Source: Microbacterium gubbeenense DSM 15944 (GTDB lineage: Bacteria; Actinomycetota; Actinomycetes; Actinomycetales; Microbacteriaceae). Taken from it: a stretch of 64,000 nucleotides of DNA. The notes under the pieces were generated by a model. The model was not told the DNA's origin and searched no databases. It saw only the letters and a list, made by a program, of their open reading frames with translations. The translations under genes and the position numbers were made by a program. Positions 47,001 to 58,200 of this stretch are shown here, one piece after another (positions within the stretch are counted from its first letter, which is position 1; the number at the start of each line of letters is the position of its first letter). The DNA lies in NCBI RefSeq assembly GCF_000422745.1, contig NZ_AUGQ01000001.1, positions 310,001-374,000 on the forward strand. The letters are read 5' to 3'.

Positions 47001-47186
47001 CTCGTCTCCGACCTCACGGCGGATCTCGGCGGATACCCGATCGCGCTGCCTGCCCCGGGCGCGATGACCGTCCGCCAGTTGGCGCGTTCCGTCGCCGAGC
47101 GGGCCGCAGACCCGACGACCCTGAACCTCGCGGCCGACCTGGCGTCTCAGCTCGGCGCAACCCCGATGGGAAGGACCACTCGATGA
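44055..47186 (+). CDS. NRPS: heterocyclization (Cy) - adenylation - atypical carrier
   Basis: A 1043-residue NRPS. The first 420 residues are a Cy domain: instead of HHxxxDG it has DALGLDAAS (D135, D140, S143), the DxxxxDxxS motif. The A domain (about 445-945) has TSGSTGTPKG (T594), GGPTETT, RTGDLG and NGKPDRR (Lys928). A hand-aligned pocket reads D-M-Y-S-V-L-L-M-W-K, closest to cysteine pockets (D-L-Y-N-L-S-L-I-W-K), so a thiazoline is a weak prediction. The last 90 residues resemble a carrier, but its core is GWRPSL (Ser978), with Pro where Asp or His is usual. The GTG at 44055 overlaps the ligase stop; ATG at 44067 is possible. No thioesterase domain. Confidence 0.9.
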   Translation: MSARMQQAFPLSALQSAYLASLDASLPLGGPPMRDIREYLGPALSAPRLARALRELIARHAVLRLDADTATGMQRILPHSEEAIELTVLTEIPLPDELAALRERLRTEPHRAGRIAHVALVAEAQDRTRLIVAIDALGLDAASVHRLLSDGAALYRGEDLGSAPADDELRDTLLRISAMRADRRDADAEWWRERLAALPAAPELPWASRPESLGSVPRRRRTAAIPAETCERAMALGRSAGLFGNSVVALAVADVLRAYCGGADLRLGVAAGHLRSQDDPPAPASDFVIVGIAGADALLTAGERGRRLQTELLGALAHPGLSGIEQVRCAARVTGSREIVPMPVVLTIGLDWGDEGALGGLHLVDGVTLTPQTAVDIRLTRRGSDVVVSVDAASGALDEGIDEAIAREVALALERLAAADAWERTGEVPVPPGSRPFDPSEVAAVDVGDRIAALLAPERTPADADAVVHGATRWTRHDLARAVKDARSGLASLGVAPGDVIIVQETISPEVVAVVLACVLDGIVYAPVDPQTPPARLRDIAGVARPVLTVGSDDAAGVRAASAGTIIARGREHAETRPAAARPSPDDLLYLLFTSGSTGTPKGVEITRGAVSRVVTFSLDRWRTDQEDAVLAVTPLQHDMATYDLLGALPAGARLVIPTAQKDAVEWAALVRAERVTTWISVPAIAEMVLSAADDGDLASLRVVALGGDWVTGEIAARLRRAAPRCVLHSLGGPTETTMWNIWRRAQEDDGPGPLPYGRPLPGSDYHVLDRNGFRCPDGVTGRIHCTGEGLARGYLADPVATARAFVTVTGYQGRSQRAFRTGDLGSFRADGTVVFRGRADGFVKVRGVRIEPGDVERAVLTVPGVERAVAVAVDDELRLVWTASDPYAASAEVSDRIRGACAEALPPSHRPDVVRLVDTMPLTVNGKPDRRAIAELAPAGTVDPLQGVVAGTVARLLMLQQPPGIDDPLREVGWRPSLRSALVSDLTADLGGYPIALPAPGAMTVRQLARSVAERAADPTTLNLAADLASQLGATPMGRTTR

Positions 47187-50100
47187 CCGCATCCGATACC
47201 GCCGCCGACCGTCGCGAACTGATGGCGCGTCTGCTCCGAGAGCGCGGCATCGAGATCCCGTCCGCGCCGGCGGAGTCCGAGCAGCTCCCGGCGGATCCGC
47301 TCGCGCTGTCGCCCACGGAGGAGCGCATGTGGATGCTGCATGAGCTCGACCCCGCCGCGGCGACGGGAACGGCGGCCGGCGCCGTGTGGTTGCGCGGACC
47401 CGTCGACGAGTACGAGATCCTTCGCGCTCTGCGCCTCGTCGGCGCGGAGTTCCCGGCGCTGCGCACCAGGTATCGGGAGGATCCCGACCGCGGGGTCGTT
47501 CCCGATCCGACGCCGTGGGACGAGTGGCTCCCGGACTTCGCTGCGGAGACCGCGGCGAGCGCTTCGGATGCGCTCGATGCGGCACGGGCGCTCGCGCGTC
47601 GTCCGTTCGACCTCGAGGCCGATCACGGGGTGCGCATCCGGCTCGTGCGGGTGGTCTCCGAGACCGACCTCGTGCTGCTCGCCGTGGCCGGACACCACAT
47701 CAGCCTGGACGACGCCGCATGGCCCGTCGTCCTCCAGCGGGTCTGCGCGATCGTGCGCGACGGCGTGACCGAGCCCGCCGCCGAGGATCCGTCGTATCGC
47801 GCATACGCGCAGCGCAGGGCGGCAGAGAGCGGTTCGCCCGCGGAGCGCGCCCACCTCGAGTTCTGGCGGGGCGCCTATCCCTCCCCGCCTCGCCCGGTCG
47901 CGCTCCCCTCGGCGTGGTTCCGGCGACAACAGGCGGCGCTCGCCCCCGCGGCCGTGATCGACGTCGCCGGCGGCGCGACGGCACCGCGAGACGCGACGAC
48001 GGCGGGGCGGCTCCGCCTCGAGATCCCGGGCGGGGGCCGCATCGTGCGCGACGCCGCCCGGCGCCTCGGCGTCAGCCCGTTCCACCTGGAGGTGGCCGCC
48101 ACGGCGATGCTCCTGTCCGCCGCCGGCGGCGACGACGATATGACGCTTGCGACGCCGGTCGTCGATGCGTCGTCCGCCGATGGCCGACCGCTCGTCGGCG
48201 CGACTGGGAACCTCGTACCGCTGCGCATCCGTCTCGATTCGGAGCGCACCGTCGCCGAGGAGCTGCGGAGAGTGAAGCAGACCTGCCTCGACGCCGTCGC
48301 GCACTCCGAGGTGCCGATCGAGAGCATCCTCGGCGCCCTGGGCTCTTCCGGACGCCGGCCCTTCAACGTCACCGTGCTGCTCCATCAGGGTCTCGAGGAC
48401 TCGATCGACCTCCCGGGCGTGCGCGCGCTGCCCGCTCCGCTGCCCCCGGTGGGCGCCGAGACCGACCTCACGATCGCGATGGAGCGCCCCGACGACGATC
48501 TGAGGCTCGAGATCACCTATGCGCCCGCCGTCCGCACCGCGTCGGCTGCTGATGTGCTCGACCGGCTCGTCGAGATCATTGAGGCGCTCACGCGGGAGGC
48601 CAACGCCGACGCGGCGTGGCGCGAGGCGATCGGGGCGCACTCCCCCGCCGCGGAGGTCGTCCGCGGCGACGAATCCCTCGCCCCGGATCGCGGTGCGGGA
48701 CGCACCGCCTCCGCCGCGCGCGTCGCAGAGGTGCTCGACGCCTTCCGCGCGGCTCTGCCGGACGCCGAGATCGACGCCGACACGGACTTCTTCGACGCGG
48801 GCGGGCACTCGCTGATCGCGACGCGCGTCATCGTCGACCTGCGCCGCCGGACCGGCGCGGATCTGCGGATCGCCGACTTCTTCGCCGCGCCGAGCGCCCG
48901 CCTGCTCGCGGCGCGCCTGCCCGAGAAGACTCCGCCCGCGGCTGTGAACGCCGTGCCGGCCTCGGAGGCGGCACTCCCGGCCGAGGTTCCGCTCTCGCCC
49001 GCGCAGAGCCGGCTGTGGTTCCTCGAGAAGGCGACCGACGCGGGGCGCGCCTACCTCGTCCCGATGCTCCTCGACCTCGACGGAGCACCCGACGAACGGG
49101 CGCTCGTCGGGGCGCTGCACGATCTCGTGCGCAGGCACGACGTGCTGCGCTCGGTGATCGGCGACTCGGACGGCACCCCGCGGAGCAGGTACCTCCCCGA
49201 CGACGAGCTCGCCGAGGCGCTGCCGCGCATGGTCCGCGTCGTCACGGTCGCCGACGATCACGCGGCCGAGACGCTGCTGCGCGACGAGATCGAGGCCCCG
49301 TTCGACCGCGCGCTTCCGCTGTTCCGCGCGCTGATCGTCGACACCAACAGCGGCCCGCGGCATCTCGCGCTCGTCCTCCATCATCTGATCTGCGACGAAT
49401 GGTCCACGGGCGTCCTGCTGCGCGACCTGTCCCGGGCCTATGCGCGGCGCACCGGCGCTCCGACGGATCCGGCACCTGTCGCAGCGAGCTACGCGCGGCA
49501 CGCGCTGGCGCGCGCCGCGAGCGCCGGCGATGATGCGCACGTGGAATGGTGGGCGCAGGAGCTCAGCGGAGCGCCCCAGGATCTCCTGGTGCGCGGGCGC
49601 ACCCGCGACCAGGCCGCACGGACGTCCGCGGGCGGTTCGGTCCCCGTCGCTCTCGCCCCGCACGTCGTCCACGCCGTGCACGCGTTCTCCCGCGCCGAGG
49701 GGACCTCGCCGTTCGTCGTGCTGCAGACCGCGCTCGCGCTGACGCTCGACCGGCTCGGCGCGGGCTCCGACGTCCTCATCGCGACGCCCGTCTCGGGCCG
49801 CGAGGACGCCGCCTTCAGCGACACGGTCGGCCTGTTCGTCAACACGGTCGTGCTGCGGCACCGCCTCGCGGGCGATCCGAGCGGTCGCGACGTCGTCGCC
49901 GACGCGCACGCGAGCATGCTCGCCGCGCTCGAGCACAGCTCCGCCGAGTTCGACGCAGTCGTCGACCGCGTCGCCGACGAGCGCACGACAACCCGGAACC
50001 CTCTCGCTCAGGTGCTCGTGCAGATCCACGACGATCACGAGCTCGCCGGCGAGATCGGCGGAGAGGGCGACGCCCCGTTCTCCTACCGCGCGCGCCGAAC

Positions 50101-52135
50101 GGCGCAGGACACCGCGAAATTCGATCTGACCCTCGAGCTGTCGGTCACACCCACGAGGATCGACGGAGAGATCGGCTTCGCGCGCGACGTCTACGACGCG
50201 GAGGACGCAGAGGCCGTCGCGACGACCTTCACTCGCATCGTCAAGGCCATCACCAGCAGCCCGAGCAGCACGATCTCGCGCCTCGCCGTGCCGGAGGAGG
50301 CCACCGTGCTCGACGGCGGCGCCGCCGCGCCGATGGACACGGTTCCGGAGCTCCTCGAGAGCGCGCCGCTCGGAGGCGCGATCACGATCGACGGCGCGCG
50401 CATCGACCGGGAGGAGTTCGCGCGACGGGTCGATGCCCTGCGCCGCCGCCTCGGCGGCGCCCTGGCCTCGGGCCGCGGACAGATCGCCGCCGTCCTCGTC
50501 GCCCGCGACGCGGATTCACTGATCGCGCTCGTCGCGGCGGCCGCCTCGGGTCTCGCCGTCGCCCCGCTCGATGCCACGGCCCCCGACGCACACCTGCGTC
50601 AGCGGATCGACACGCTGTCGCCGGACCTCCTGCTCGCCGACTCGGATCGCGCCGCGCGACTCGCGACCGACGCGCCCGTGCTGGCGCTCGACGGGTCAGG
50701 CGACGAGAAGGATCCGCTGCGTTCCGAAGCATCGGGCGCGCACGCCGCCTACGTCGTGCACACATCCGGGTCCACGGGCGCGCCGCGTGCGGTCGCCGGC
50801 ACCCAGCGCGCCCTCGCGAACCGGTTGCGATGGGACCTCGATCAGGGCGCCGATATCGAACGCGTGCTGCTGCTGTCGTCGCTGACGTTCATCGACGGCG
50901 TCACGAGCGTCCTCGCCGCCGCGGCCGGCCGCGAGCTCATCGTTCCCACGAACGAGGAACTCGCCGACCTCGCACTGCTCGAGCAGCTCGCCGTCCGGAC
51001 CGGAACGCAGTCCGCGACCACGGTTCCAAGCCTTCTCGCCGTCATCCTGCGCGAGCGTCCGGCGCTCGTGCGATCCGTTCGCCGGTGGGTGTCCAGCGGC
51101 GAGGCCCTCGCGCCGAGCGTCGTCGCGACCTTCGCCGCGGTCGCGCCCGACTCCGTCCTGATCGATTCCTACGGTCAGACCGAGGGCGCCGGGGACGACG
51201 TGCGCGGCGTCCGCGCGGGAGCGGGTGTCACGGACACCGGCGCCATCGGATCCGCCGTGCCCGGAGTGACCGTGCGCGTGCTGGATCACCGCCTCATGCC
51301 GGTCCCCGACGGTGCGACCGGCGACGTCTACACGAGCGGAGTGCAGCTCGCCGCCGGTTATCTGGGTGCTCCGGGCGCCACGGCGGAGCGGTTCGTAGCC
51401 GCTCCCGGCGGCGCGCGCATGTACCGCACGGGAGACCGCGGGCGGATCCGTCCCGCGTCCGGTCTCGAGCTCGGCACGCGGTCCGACCGCGAGGTCAAGG
51501 TGCGCGGCGTGCGGATCGATCCCGCGTCGGCCGCGCACGAGCTCGCCGGGATCCCCGAGATCGTCGACGCGGCGGTGCTCGCCGAGCCGTCGCCCTCGGG
51601 CGCGCGCCTCGCCGCGGCCGTGGTGCCCGCCGACCCCGACTCGGCGCCCGAGCAGCTCCTCGCCGCCGCGCGCCGGGACCTGCCGAACCACCTCGTGCCG
51701 TCGCGCATCGCGGTCGTCACCGAGATCCCGCGCCTGTCGACCGGCAAGGTGGACGTCCGGGCGCTCCGGTTGCCGCTCGCTGCCGGCGACTCGGGCGGAG
51801 CCCCGCGCGGCGAGGAGGAGACGGAGATCGCGCGCATCTTCCGGGACGTGCTCGGAGCCTCGCTCGGCGCGCGCGAGATCGGTCGGGACGATGACTTCTT
51901 CGCGCTCGGAGGCGATTCGATCACCTCGCTCGCCGTCGTGTCCCGCGCGCGCGCGAGCGGCCTGGAGGTGACGGTCCCGCAGATCTTCGAGCACCCGACC
52001 GTCGCGGCGCTCGCCTCCGTCGCCATGCCGACGACGGCTCAGAGCGCACCGTCCGACACGGCACCGCTCGCGGCGTCGGGCCTGGACGACGACGAGCTCG
52101 CCGGGCTCCTCGCCCGCGTGGAGGGAGCAGCATGA
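47183..52135 (+). CDS. NRPS: C - PCP (no A) - C - A - PCP, possible beta-alanine module
   Basis: A 1650-residue NRPS of five domains. C1 (about 35-480) has HHISLDD (H171, H172). PCP1 follows directly (GGHSL, Ser543) with no adenylation domain between. C2 (about 605-1040) has HHLICDE (H733, H734). The A domain (about 1060-1535) has [10 protein letters not shown], where the usual Lys of A3 is Arg, YGQTEG, RTGD and TGKVD (Lys about 1522). The pocket, aligned by hand, reads I-D-T-T-V-S-S-G-D-K: the acidic residue is shifted to the second position, as in beta-alanine pockets (V-D-x-V-I-S-L-A-D-K). PCP2 is GGDSI (Ser1579). Starts and ends in four-base overlaps. A panD gene lies at 60607. Confidence 0.92.
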   Translation: MTASDTAADRRELMARLLRERGIEIPSAPAESEQLPADPLALSPTEERMWMLHELDPAAATGTAAGAVWLRGPVDEYEILRALRLVGAEFPALRTRYREDPDRGVVPDPTPWDEWLPDFAAETAASASDALDAARALARRPFDLEADHGVRIRLVRVVSETDLVLLAVAGHHISLDDAAWPVVLQRVCAIVRDGVTEPAAEDPSYRAYAQRRAAESGSPAERAHLEFWRGAYPSPPRPVALPSAWFRRQQAALAPAAVIDVAGGATAPRDATTAGRLRLEIPGGGRIVRDAARRLGVSPFHLEVAATAMLLSAAGGDDDMTLATPVVDASSADGRPLVGATGNLVPLRIRLDSERTVAEELRRVKQTCLDAVAHSEVPIESILGALGSSGRRPFNVTVLLHQGLEDSIDLPGVRALPAPLPPVGAETDLTIAMERPDDDLRLEITYAPAVRTASAADVLDRLVEIIEALTREANADAAWREAIGAHSPAAEVVRGDESLAPDRGAGRTASAARVAEVLDAFRAALPDAEIDADTDFFDAGGHSLIATRVIVDLRRRTGADLRIADFFAAPSARLLAARLPEKTPPAAVNAVPASEAALPAEVPLSPAQSRLWFLEKATDAGRAYLVPMLLDLDGAPDERALVGALHDLVRRHDVLRSVIGDSDGTPRSRYLPDDELAEALPRMVRVVTVADDHAAETLLRDEIEAPFDRALPLFRALIVDTNSGPRHLALVLHHLICDEWSTGVLLRDLSRAYARRTGAPTDPAPVAASYARHALARAASAGDDAHVEWWAQELSGAPQDLLVRGRTRDQAARTSAGGSVPVALAPHVVHAVHAFSRAEGTSPFVVLQTALALTLDRLGAGSDVLIATPVSGREDAAFSDTVGLFVNTVVLRHRLAGDPSGRDVVADAHASMLAALEHSSAEFDAVVDRVADERTTTRNPLAQVLVQIHDDHELAGEIGGEGDAPFSYRARRTAQDTAKFDLTLELSVTPTRIDGEIGFARDVYDAEDAEAVATTFTRIVKAITSSPSSTISRLAVPEEATVLDGGAAAPMDTVPELLESAPLGGAITIDGARIDREEFARRVDALRRRLGGALASGRGQIAAVLVARDADSLIALVAAAASGLAVAPLDATAPDAHLRQRIDTLSPDLLLADSDRAARLATDAPVLALDGSGDEKDPLRSEASGAHAAYVVHTSGSTGAPRAVAGTQRALANRLRWDLDQGADIERVLLLSSLTFIDGVTSVLAAAAGRELIVPTNEELADLALLEQLAVRTGTQSATTVPSLLAVILRERPALVRSVRRWVSSGEALAPSVVATFAAVAPDSVLIDSYGQTEGAGDDVRGVRAGAGVTDTGAIGSAVPGVTVRVLDHRLMPVPDGATGDVYTSGVQLAAGYLGAPGATAERFVAAPGGARMYRTGDRGRIRPASGLELGTRSDREVKVRGVRIDPASAAHELAGIPEIVDAAVLAEPSPSGARLAAAVVPADPDSAPEQLLAAARRDLPNHLVPSRIAVVTEIPRLSTGKVDVRALRLPLAAGDSGGAPRGEEETEIARIFRDVLGASLGAREIGRDDDFFALGGDSITSLAVVSRARASGLEVTVPQIFEHPTVAALASVAMPTTAQSAPSDTAPLAASGLDDDELAGLLARVEGAA

Positions 52136-55100
52136 GGCGCGTCGTCGATGTGCTCGCGCTGAATCCCCTGCAGGAAGGGCTCTACGCGCTGTCGCAGATC
52201 TCACAGGAGTCCGGAGGGGCGGACGCGTACTCTGTGCAGCTCGCCGTCGAGATCAGCGGACGGATCGACACCGACGTGCTGCGACGTTCGCTCGACGCGC
52301 TGCTCGCGCGCCACCCGCAGCTCGGCGGTCGGATCGTATCCGACGGCGTCCCGCGACCGGTGCACGTGCTGTTCGCGGACGAGCCGGCGCACTTCGCCGA
52401 GCGCACCTGCACGAGCGCCGAGCAGGAGGCGATCCTGCAGGCGGCGCGCACCGAACGGTTCGACCTCGGGACGGGTCCTCTCGCGCGGTTCGAGCTGATC
52501 CGGCTGTCCGACACGGGGCGCGCGCTGCTCGTCCTCACCGCGCACCACCTCGTCATCGACGGGTGGTCGGCGTCGATCGTGATGCGCGACCTCTTCGCCG
52601 TCTACGCGGCCGGCGGAACGGATCCGCTGCCCGCGCCGCCGCCCGTGCGCGGACACGTGCGCTGGCTGCAGGGGCGCGATCGCGAGGCGGCCGTGGCGCA
52701 CTGGACGGAGCGGCTCGCAGGTCTCGCCGAACCGAGTTCGATCTCGCGCCCTCGCAACGCCCCGACGCGGTCCATCCCCACGGTCGTGACCCGCGTGCTC
52801 GACGGCGCGGCAACGCAGAAGTTCTTCGCCTGGTGCCGGGAGCACGGCATCACCGCCAACTCCGCCGCACAGCTCGCGGTCGCCGTCCTCGTCTCCCGAC
52901 TCATCGACCGGCGCGACGTCGTCATCGGCACGACGATCGCCGATCGGCCGGCCGAGCTGCCGGGCGCCGATGAGATGGTCGGCGCGCTGATCGCCACGAT
53001 CCCCGTGCGTGCGGACCTGGATCCCCGCGCGCGCCCGCACGCCGCCTGCCGAGATCTGCAGCGGGCCTTCGCGCTCGACGCGGCCCATGCCCATGTCGGC
53101 CTCCGCGAGATCCAACGCTGTGCCGAGACGCCCGCTCTCTTCGACGCGCTCGTCGTCTTCCACAACGCCCCGGGATCCGCCCCGGATCAGGGCCTCCGCG
53201 TCGCCGGGCTCGAGATCGACGGCTTCCGAGCCACGAGCCTGACCGACTATCCGCTCGTGGTCGCTCCCCGGATCCGCGGGACCGCCCTCGAGTTCGACGT
53301 CGAGTGCCGCGAGGACCTCGTGCCGGGGATCGACGCCGCCGGCGCCGCCGACCGCCTCCTGCAGCTGCTCGAGCAGCTGCCCGACGCCCGCGCGCTCGCC
53401 GATCTGACCGCCAGGCAGGGCACCGACCCTGATCCCGTCTCAGGCCTCGCGCGCCACGCGGATCCGGTGCCGCCCGCCGAGCCGACCGTCGCCACGGCCC
53501 TCGCATCCGTCGCGCGACGGCATCCCGATCGGGTCGCCCTCCGGCACCGCGGGTCCGGCACGGAGTGGACGTACGCGGAGCTGATGCGCAGGACCGAGCA
53601 CGCCGCAGGCGGTCTTCACCGCGCCGGAGTGCGGGTCGAGGATCCCGTGGTCGTGGTCGCGGAGCGCGGCCCCGACCTCGTCGTCGGGCTCCTGGCGGCC
53701 GCCCTGCGCGGCGCGCGCGCCGTACACATCGCGGTCGACCTGCCCGATCACAGGCGTCGGACGATGCTCGACGCGGCGCGTCCCGCCGCCGCGCTGGTCG
53801 ACGACACCGGCCGGCGGCTCGTTCCGGAGGACGTCCCGTGCGTGCGCCTCGACGAGGATCCGGTCGGATCCCCCGCCGAACTCCCCGATGCGCCCGGCAC
53901 CGACACCGCCCTGTACACGATCTACACGTCCGGTTCGACCGGCGTCCCGAAGGGCGTGACCGCGACCCATCGCGGCATCCTCGCCCTGCAAGCCTTCCAC
54001 CGCCGCGCCGTCCACGACCCCGTCGCGCGGGAGCTCGGGCGGCCGCCGGTCGTCGGGCACGGCTGGTCGTTCAGCTTCGACGCCTCGTGGCAACCGCTCG
54101 TCGCCCTGCTCTCCGGGGGCGTCGTCGAGATCCTCGACGCCGCGACGATGCCGGACCCGGATGCGCTCGGCGAGGCGATCCGTTCCTGCGGCATCGACGT
54201 CATCGAGATGTCCCCCAGCCTGTTCGCGCAGATCGCCGCCGGCGACGCCGAGGCGATCGACCGCCTGTCCGTGCTGGGGCTCGGCGGCGAGGCCGTCGAC
54301 GCCCGCACCTGGTCGCGGCTCCGCACGTGGCCGGGGCTCCGGGCGATGAACTTCTACGGCCCGACCGAGGCGACGGTCGATGCACTGGCGGCCGAGATCG
54401 GCGTCAGTGCGGCGCCGACGATCGGCCGCGCGCTCGACCACATGCGGGCCGTCGTCCTGGACGGCCTGCTGCGACCGGTCATCACCGGGGGCATCGGCGA
54501 GCTGTACCTCGGCGGCGCCCAGCTCGCGCGCGGATACGAGGGTGCGCCCGCGCTCACGGCCGCACGGTTCGTCGCGGATCCCTGGGGCGCCGGCGATCGG
54601 CTCTACCGCACGGGAGACCTCGTCCGCGTCCTCCCGAGCGGCGACCTCGAGTACCTCGGCCGGGCCGACGGACAGGTGAAGATCCGCGGCTACCGCATCG
54701 AGCTCGGCGAGGTCGAGGCGGCGCTGCGCCGACTCGACGGGGTCGCCGCGGCGGCCGTCGTCGTGCGTCGGCGCACCGCGGGCGATGCGCTGCGTGCGCT
54801 CGTCGTGCCGGAGAGGTCGGTCGATCCGGATGCACGAGCGATCCGCCGTCGCATCGCCGAGGTCCTGCCCGCGCACATGGTGCCCGCCGAGGTGCTGTTC
54901 GCCGATGCGCTCCCCCTGACGCGGAACGGCAAGCTCGACGCGGCCGCGGTCCTGTCGCTCGCACCCGCTCACGCGGAATCCGGCCGCCGCGCGCACCCGG
55001 GCACGGAGACGACGCTGAGCGAGGCGATCGGAGCCGTGATCGGCGAGGACCCCGCAGCCATCCCCGTCGACGGCGAGCTCGCCGACCTCGGGCTCGACAG

Positions 55101-55245
55101 CGTCGCCGTCGTCGCCGTCGTCGCCGCGTGTCGCGCCCGCGGACTGGTCCTCACCGTGCGCGAGGTCCAGGTCGCCGCAACGATCGGCGAGCTCGCCGAG
55201 CAGCTCGACGACGATCGCGCTCTCGCGACGCCGTCACGCACCTGA
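52132..55245 (+). CDS. NRPS: C - A - PCP, possible hydroxyornithine/hydroxylysine module
   Basis: A 1037-residue single module. The C domain (about 5-430) has a canonical HHLVIDG (H138, H139, D143). The A domain (about 450-945) has [11 protein letters not shown] (T599), [36 protein letters not shown] and RNGKLD (Lys934). The hand-aligned pocket D-A-Q-E-L-L-F-V-D-K carries two extra acidic residues, suggesting a basic or polar side chain; with an N-hydroxylase in the cluster, N-hydroxyornithine or N-hydroxylysine is a reasonable guess. The PCP core is GLDSV (Ser990). There is no thioesterase or terminal condensation domain. ATG overlaps the upstream stop; the next gene follows after 19 bp. Confidence 0.92.
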   Translation: MRRVVDVLALNPLQEGLYALSQISQESGGADAYSVQLAVEISGRIDTDVLRRSLDALLARHPQLGGRIVSDGVPRPVHVLFADEPAHFAERTCTSAEQEAILQAARTERFDLGTGPLARFELIRLSDTGRALLVLTAHHLVIDGWSASIVMRDLFAVYAAGGTDPLPAPPPVRGHVRWLQGRDREAAVAHWTERLAGLAEPSSISRPRNAPTRSIPTVVTRVLDGAATQKFFAWCREHGITANSAAQLAVAVLVSRLIDRRDVVIGTTIADRPAELPGADEMVGALIATIPVRADLDPRARPHAACRDLQRAFALDAAHAHVGLREIQRCAETPALFDALVVFHNAPGSAPDQGLRVAGLEIDGFRATSLTDYPLVVAPRIRGTALEFDVECREDLVPGIDAAGAADRLLQLLEQLPDARALADLTARQGTDPDPVSGLARHADPVPPAEPTVATALASVARRHPDRVALRHRGSGTEWTYAELMRRTEHAAGGLHRAGVRVEDPVVVVAERGPDLVVGLLAAALRGARAVHIAVDLPDHRRRTMLDAARPAAALVDDTGRRLVPEDVPCVRLDEDPVGSPAELPDAPGTDTALYTIYTSGSTGVPKGVTATHRGILALQAFHRRAVHDPVARELGRPPVVGHGWSFSFDASWQPLVALLSGGVVEILDAATMPDPDALGEAIRSCGIDVIEMSPSLFAQIAAGDAEAIDRLSVLGLGGEAVDARTWSRLRTWPGLRAMNFYGPTEATVDALAAEIGVSAAPTIGRALDHMRAVVLDGLLRPVITGGIGELYLGGAQLARGYEGAPALTAARFVADPWGAGDRLYRTGDLVRVLPSGDLEYLGRADGQVKIRGYRIELGEVEAALRRLDGVAAAAVVVRRRTAGDALRALVVPERSVDPDARAIRRRIAEVLPAHMVPAEVLFADALPLTRNGKLDAAAVLSLAPAHAESGRRAHPGTETTLSEAIGAVIGEDPAAIPVDGELADLGLDSVAVVAVVAACRARGLVLTVREVQVAATIGELAEQLDDDRALATPSRT

Positions 55246-55264
55246 AGAAGAGGAGAACCTGAAG

Positions 55265-58200
55265 ATGATCGATGTCCGAAGCGACGTCGCGGCCATGCTC
55301 GACGTCGACCCGAGCGACCTGCGCGACGACGAGAACCTGATCGGCCGTGGCCTGTACTCGCTCGCCGTGATGCGCCTCGTCGCGCGATGGAGCCGCCAGG
55401 GCGCTGCCGTGCGGTTCGGTGATCTCGCCCGCACGCCGACGATCGACGCCTGGCGCCGCGCGGTCGACGACGCCCTCGCCGCGGACTCCGTCCCGGCCGA
55501 CGCCGGGGAGTCGGACGCCGCCGATGGCACCGCCTTCGGGCTCGGCACGATGCAGCACGCCTATTGGCTCGGCCGATCCGCCACACATGCCCTCGGCGGT
55601 GTCGCAGCGCACGGCTGCTGCGAGTTCCGCTTGGACGGGATCGATGCGGAGCGCCTCGCGAACGCGCTGCGCGCGCTGGTGCGGCGCCACCCGACGCTGC
55701 GCACCGCCGTCGACGACACAGGGATGCAGCGCGTGCTCGAGGACAGCGCATCCTCGCACCTCACGGTCCACGATCACCGGTCGAGCGCGCCGGACGTCGC
55801 GGAGCGCGTCGCCCGCGAGGTTCGCGAGCGCATGGAGCACCAGATGCTCGACGCGAGCGCCGGGCATCTCCTCGACGTCGAGCTCACATTGCTCCCGGGT
55901 GGGGCCGCCGTGCTGCACGTCGACATCGACATCATCGCCGCGGACGCCGTGAGCTTCCGCCTGCTCTTGGGCGACCTGGCGCGCCTCTACGAGGATCCCG
56001 CCGATCTGGCAGGACCAGCGGCGTACTCGTACCGTCGCTACCTCGCGGACAAGAAGGCGAGCACGAGGCTCACACGATCACTCGACGAGCGGTACTGGCG
56101 CGGCCGCGCCTCGAGCCTGCCGATGCCGCCCCAGCTGCCGCAGCGACCGGGCGGCCCGCTGGCAGGCGCGGAGCTCCGGACGACGCGGCGGGCCCTGACG
56201 ATCGATGCGGAGCGCCGCGAGCACTTCGAGGCCGCCGCGCGCTCGTCCGAGGTCACGCCCGCCGCGCTGCACGCGGCGCTGCTCGCCGTCGTCATCGGCC
56301 GCTGGTCGGGCGCATCGCGATTCCTGTTGAACGTGCCGCTGTTCAACCGGCGCCCCCTGCACCCCGATGTCGACCGTCTGGTCGGTGACTTCTCGAGCTC
56401 CCTCCTGGTTCCGGTGGATCTGTCCGGGAAGGACAGCCTGGAGGACATCGCCCGCGCCCTGCAGGAGGAGCTGTACGAGGCGGCCTCGCACGCCGATTTC
56501 GAAGGGCTCGATGTGATCCGCCTGCTCGGCCGGGAGAACGGCGGCGCGGTCGTCGCGCCGGTCGTCTTCACGTCGGGCATGGGGCTCGGCGACCTCGTCG
56601 GCCCCGATGTGCGGCGCGTCTTCGGGCTGCCGACCGCCGGGCTCACGCAGGGCCCGCAGATCCAGCTCGATGCGCAGGTCATGGATCAGGACGGGCAGAC
56701 GCTGCTGAGCTGGGATTCCCGCGACGGCCACCTGCCGGACGGCCTTGTGGACGAGATGTGGGCCGAGCAGCTGCGCCTGTACGGCCTGATCCTGGAACAG
56801 CGCCGCGAGATCGGCGAAATCCGGGGCGCACTGCTCGCGGGCTCCCTCGCCGTCGTCGACGCACCCGACGGATCCGACGAACCTCTCCCGCTCCTCCACA
56901 CTGCTCTCTACGACCGCGCCCGCCGGGACCCCGACCGCGTGTGCCTCATCTCCGAGGACGGTGGCCGCTCGACGTACGCGGAGGTGCGCGACGCGGTCCT
57001 CGCCCGCGCCGGCGAGCTCGTCGCGCGCGGCGTTCGCCTCGGCGACCGGGTCGTGCTCCATCTCGCCAAGGGACCGGAGCAGATCCTCACCGCGCTCGCG
57101 GTGCTCAGCGCCGGCGCCGCGTACGTGCCGATCGGCATCGATCAGCCGGCCGAACGGATCCGCATGGTCGCGTCGGCCTCGCGTCCCGCCCTCGTCGTCA
57201 CGGGCGACCTCGACCGGGAATGGCCCGCCGCGGCCGTCGCACCCTCCGGTCTTTCGAGTGGTGTTCCCTTGGATGGGCCCGTCGACCAGGAGCCGGATGC
57301 ACCGGCATACGTGCTCTACACCTCGGGATCCACCGGCGTGCCCAAGGGCGTCGTGGTGTCGCACCGAGCCGTGTCCAACACCCTGCGCGCGTGCAACGAG
57401 CTCGCGCGCCTCGCCCCCGACGACACGACCGTCGCGATCTCATCACTCGAGTTCGACCTGTCGGCTCAAGACCTCTTCGCGCCGCTGCTCGTGGGAGGAT
57501 CCATCGCGTGTCCCACGGGCGACATCCGCCGCGACGGCCTGCGCCTCGCCGCCCTCATCCGCGCGGCAGGCGTGACCCAGGTCCACGCCGTGCCGGGAGT
57601 CCTGCGGCTGCTCTGCGACGCCGTCCTCGGCGAGAACGATCCCGCCCCCGGGGTGCGCATGATCATGTCGGGCGGCGACCGGATCGACGGCGCGCTCGTC
57701 GACGACGCCCGACGGGCGTTCCCCGAGGCTCGGTTCTTCGGACTCGGCGGCGCGACCGAGACGGCGATCCACCACAGCGCGCACGAGGTGGGGGCGGACG
57801 GACCGCGCGATTGGTCCGTCGTGCCGTTCGGGCGGACGCTCCGCGGCAACGCGGTCCGCGTGGTCGACGACCTCGGTGCGGACAGCCCCGACTGGGCTCC
57901 CGGCGAGCTCTGGGTGGGCGGCGCCGGCGTCGCCGACGGCTACCTGGACGACCCCGAGCTCACGGCGATCCGATTCGTCACGGCGCAGGGCCTGCGGTGG
58001 TGGCGCAGCGGCGACATCGTGCGCCGACGCCCCGATGGTCAGATCGAGTTCCTGGGGCGCCGTGACAACCAGATCAAGATCCGCGGACATCGCGTCGACC
58101 TCTCCGAGATCGACGAGGCCTTCCGCGGCCTGTCCTGGGTGCGAGCCGTCGCGTCGGCGCCCTTCGAGGTCGACGGCCGCACGCTCGTCGGTCTCGCCGT

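Noticed and set aside
46271..47182. Extending the 47183 NRPS upstream along its open frame
   Set aside because: This stretch lies inside the preceding NRPS gene in another frame and is Arg-rich; the ATGA overlap at 47183 gives the natural start.
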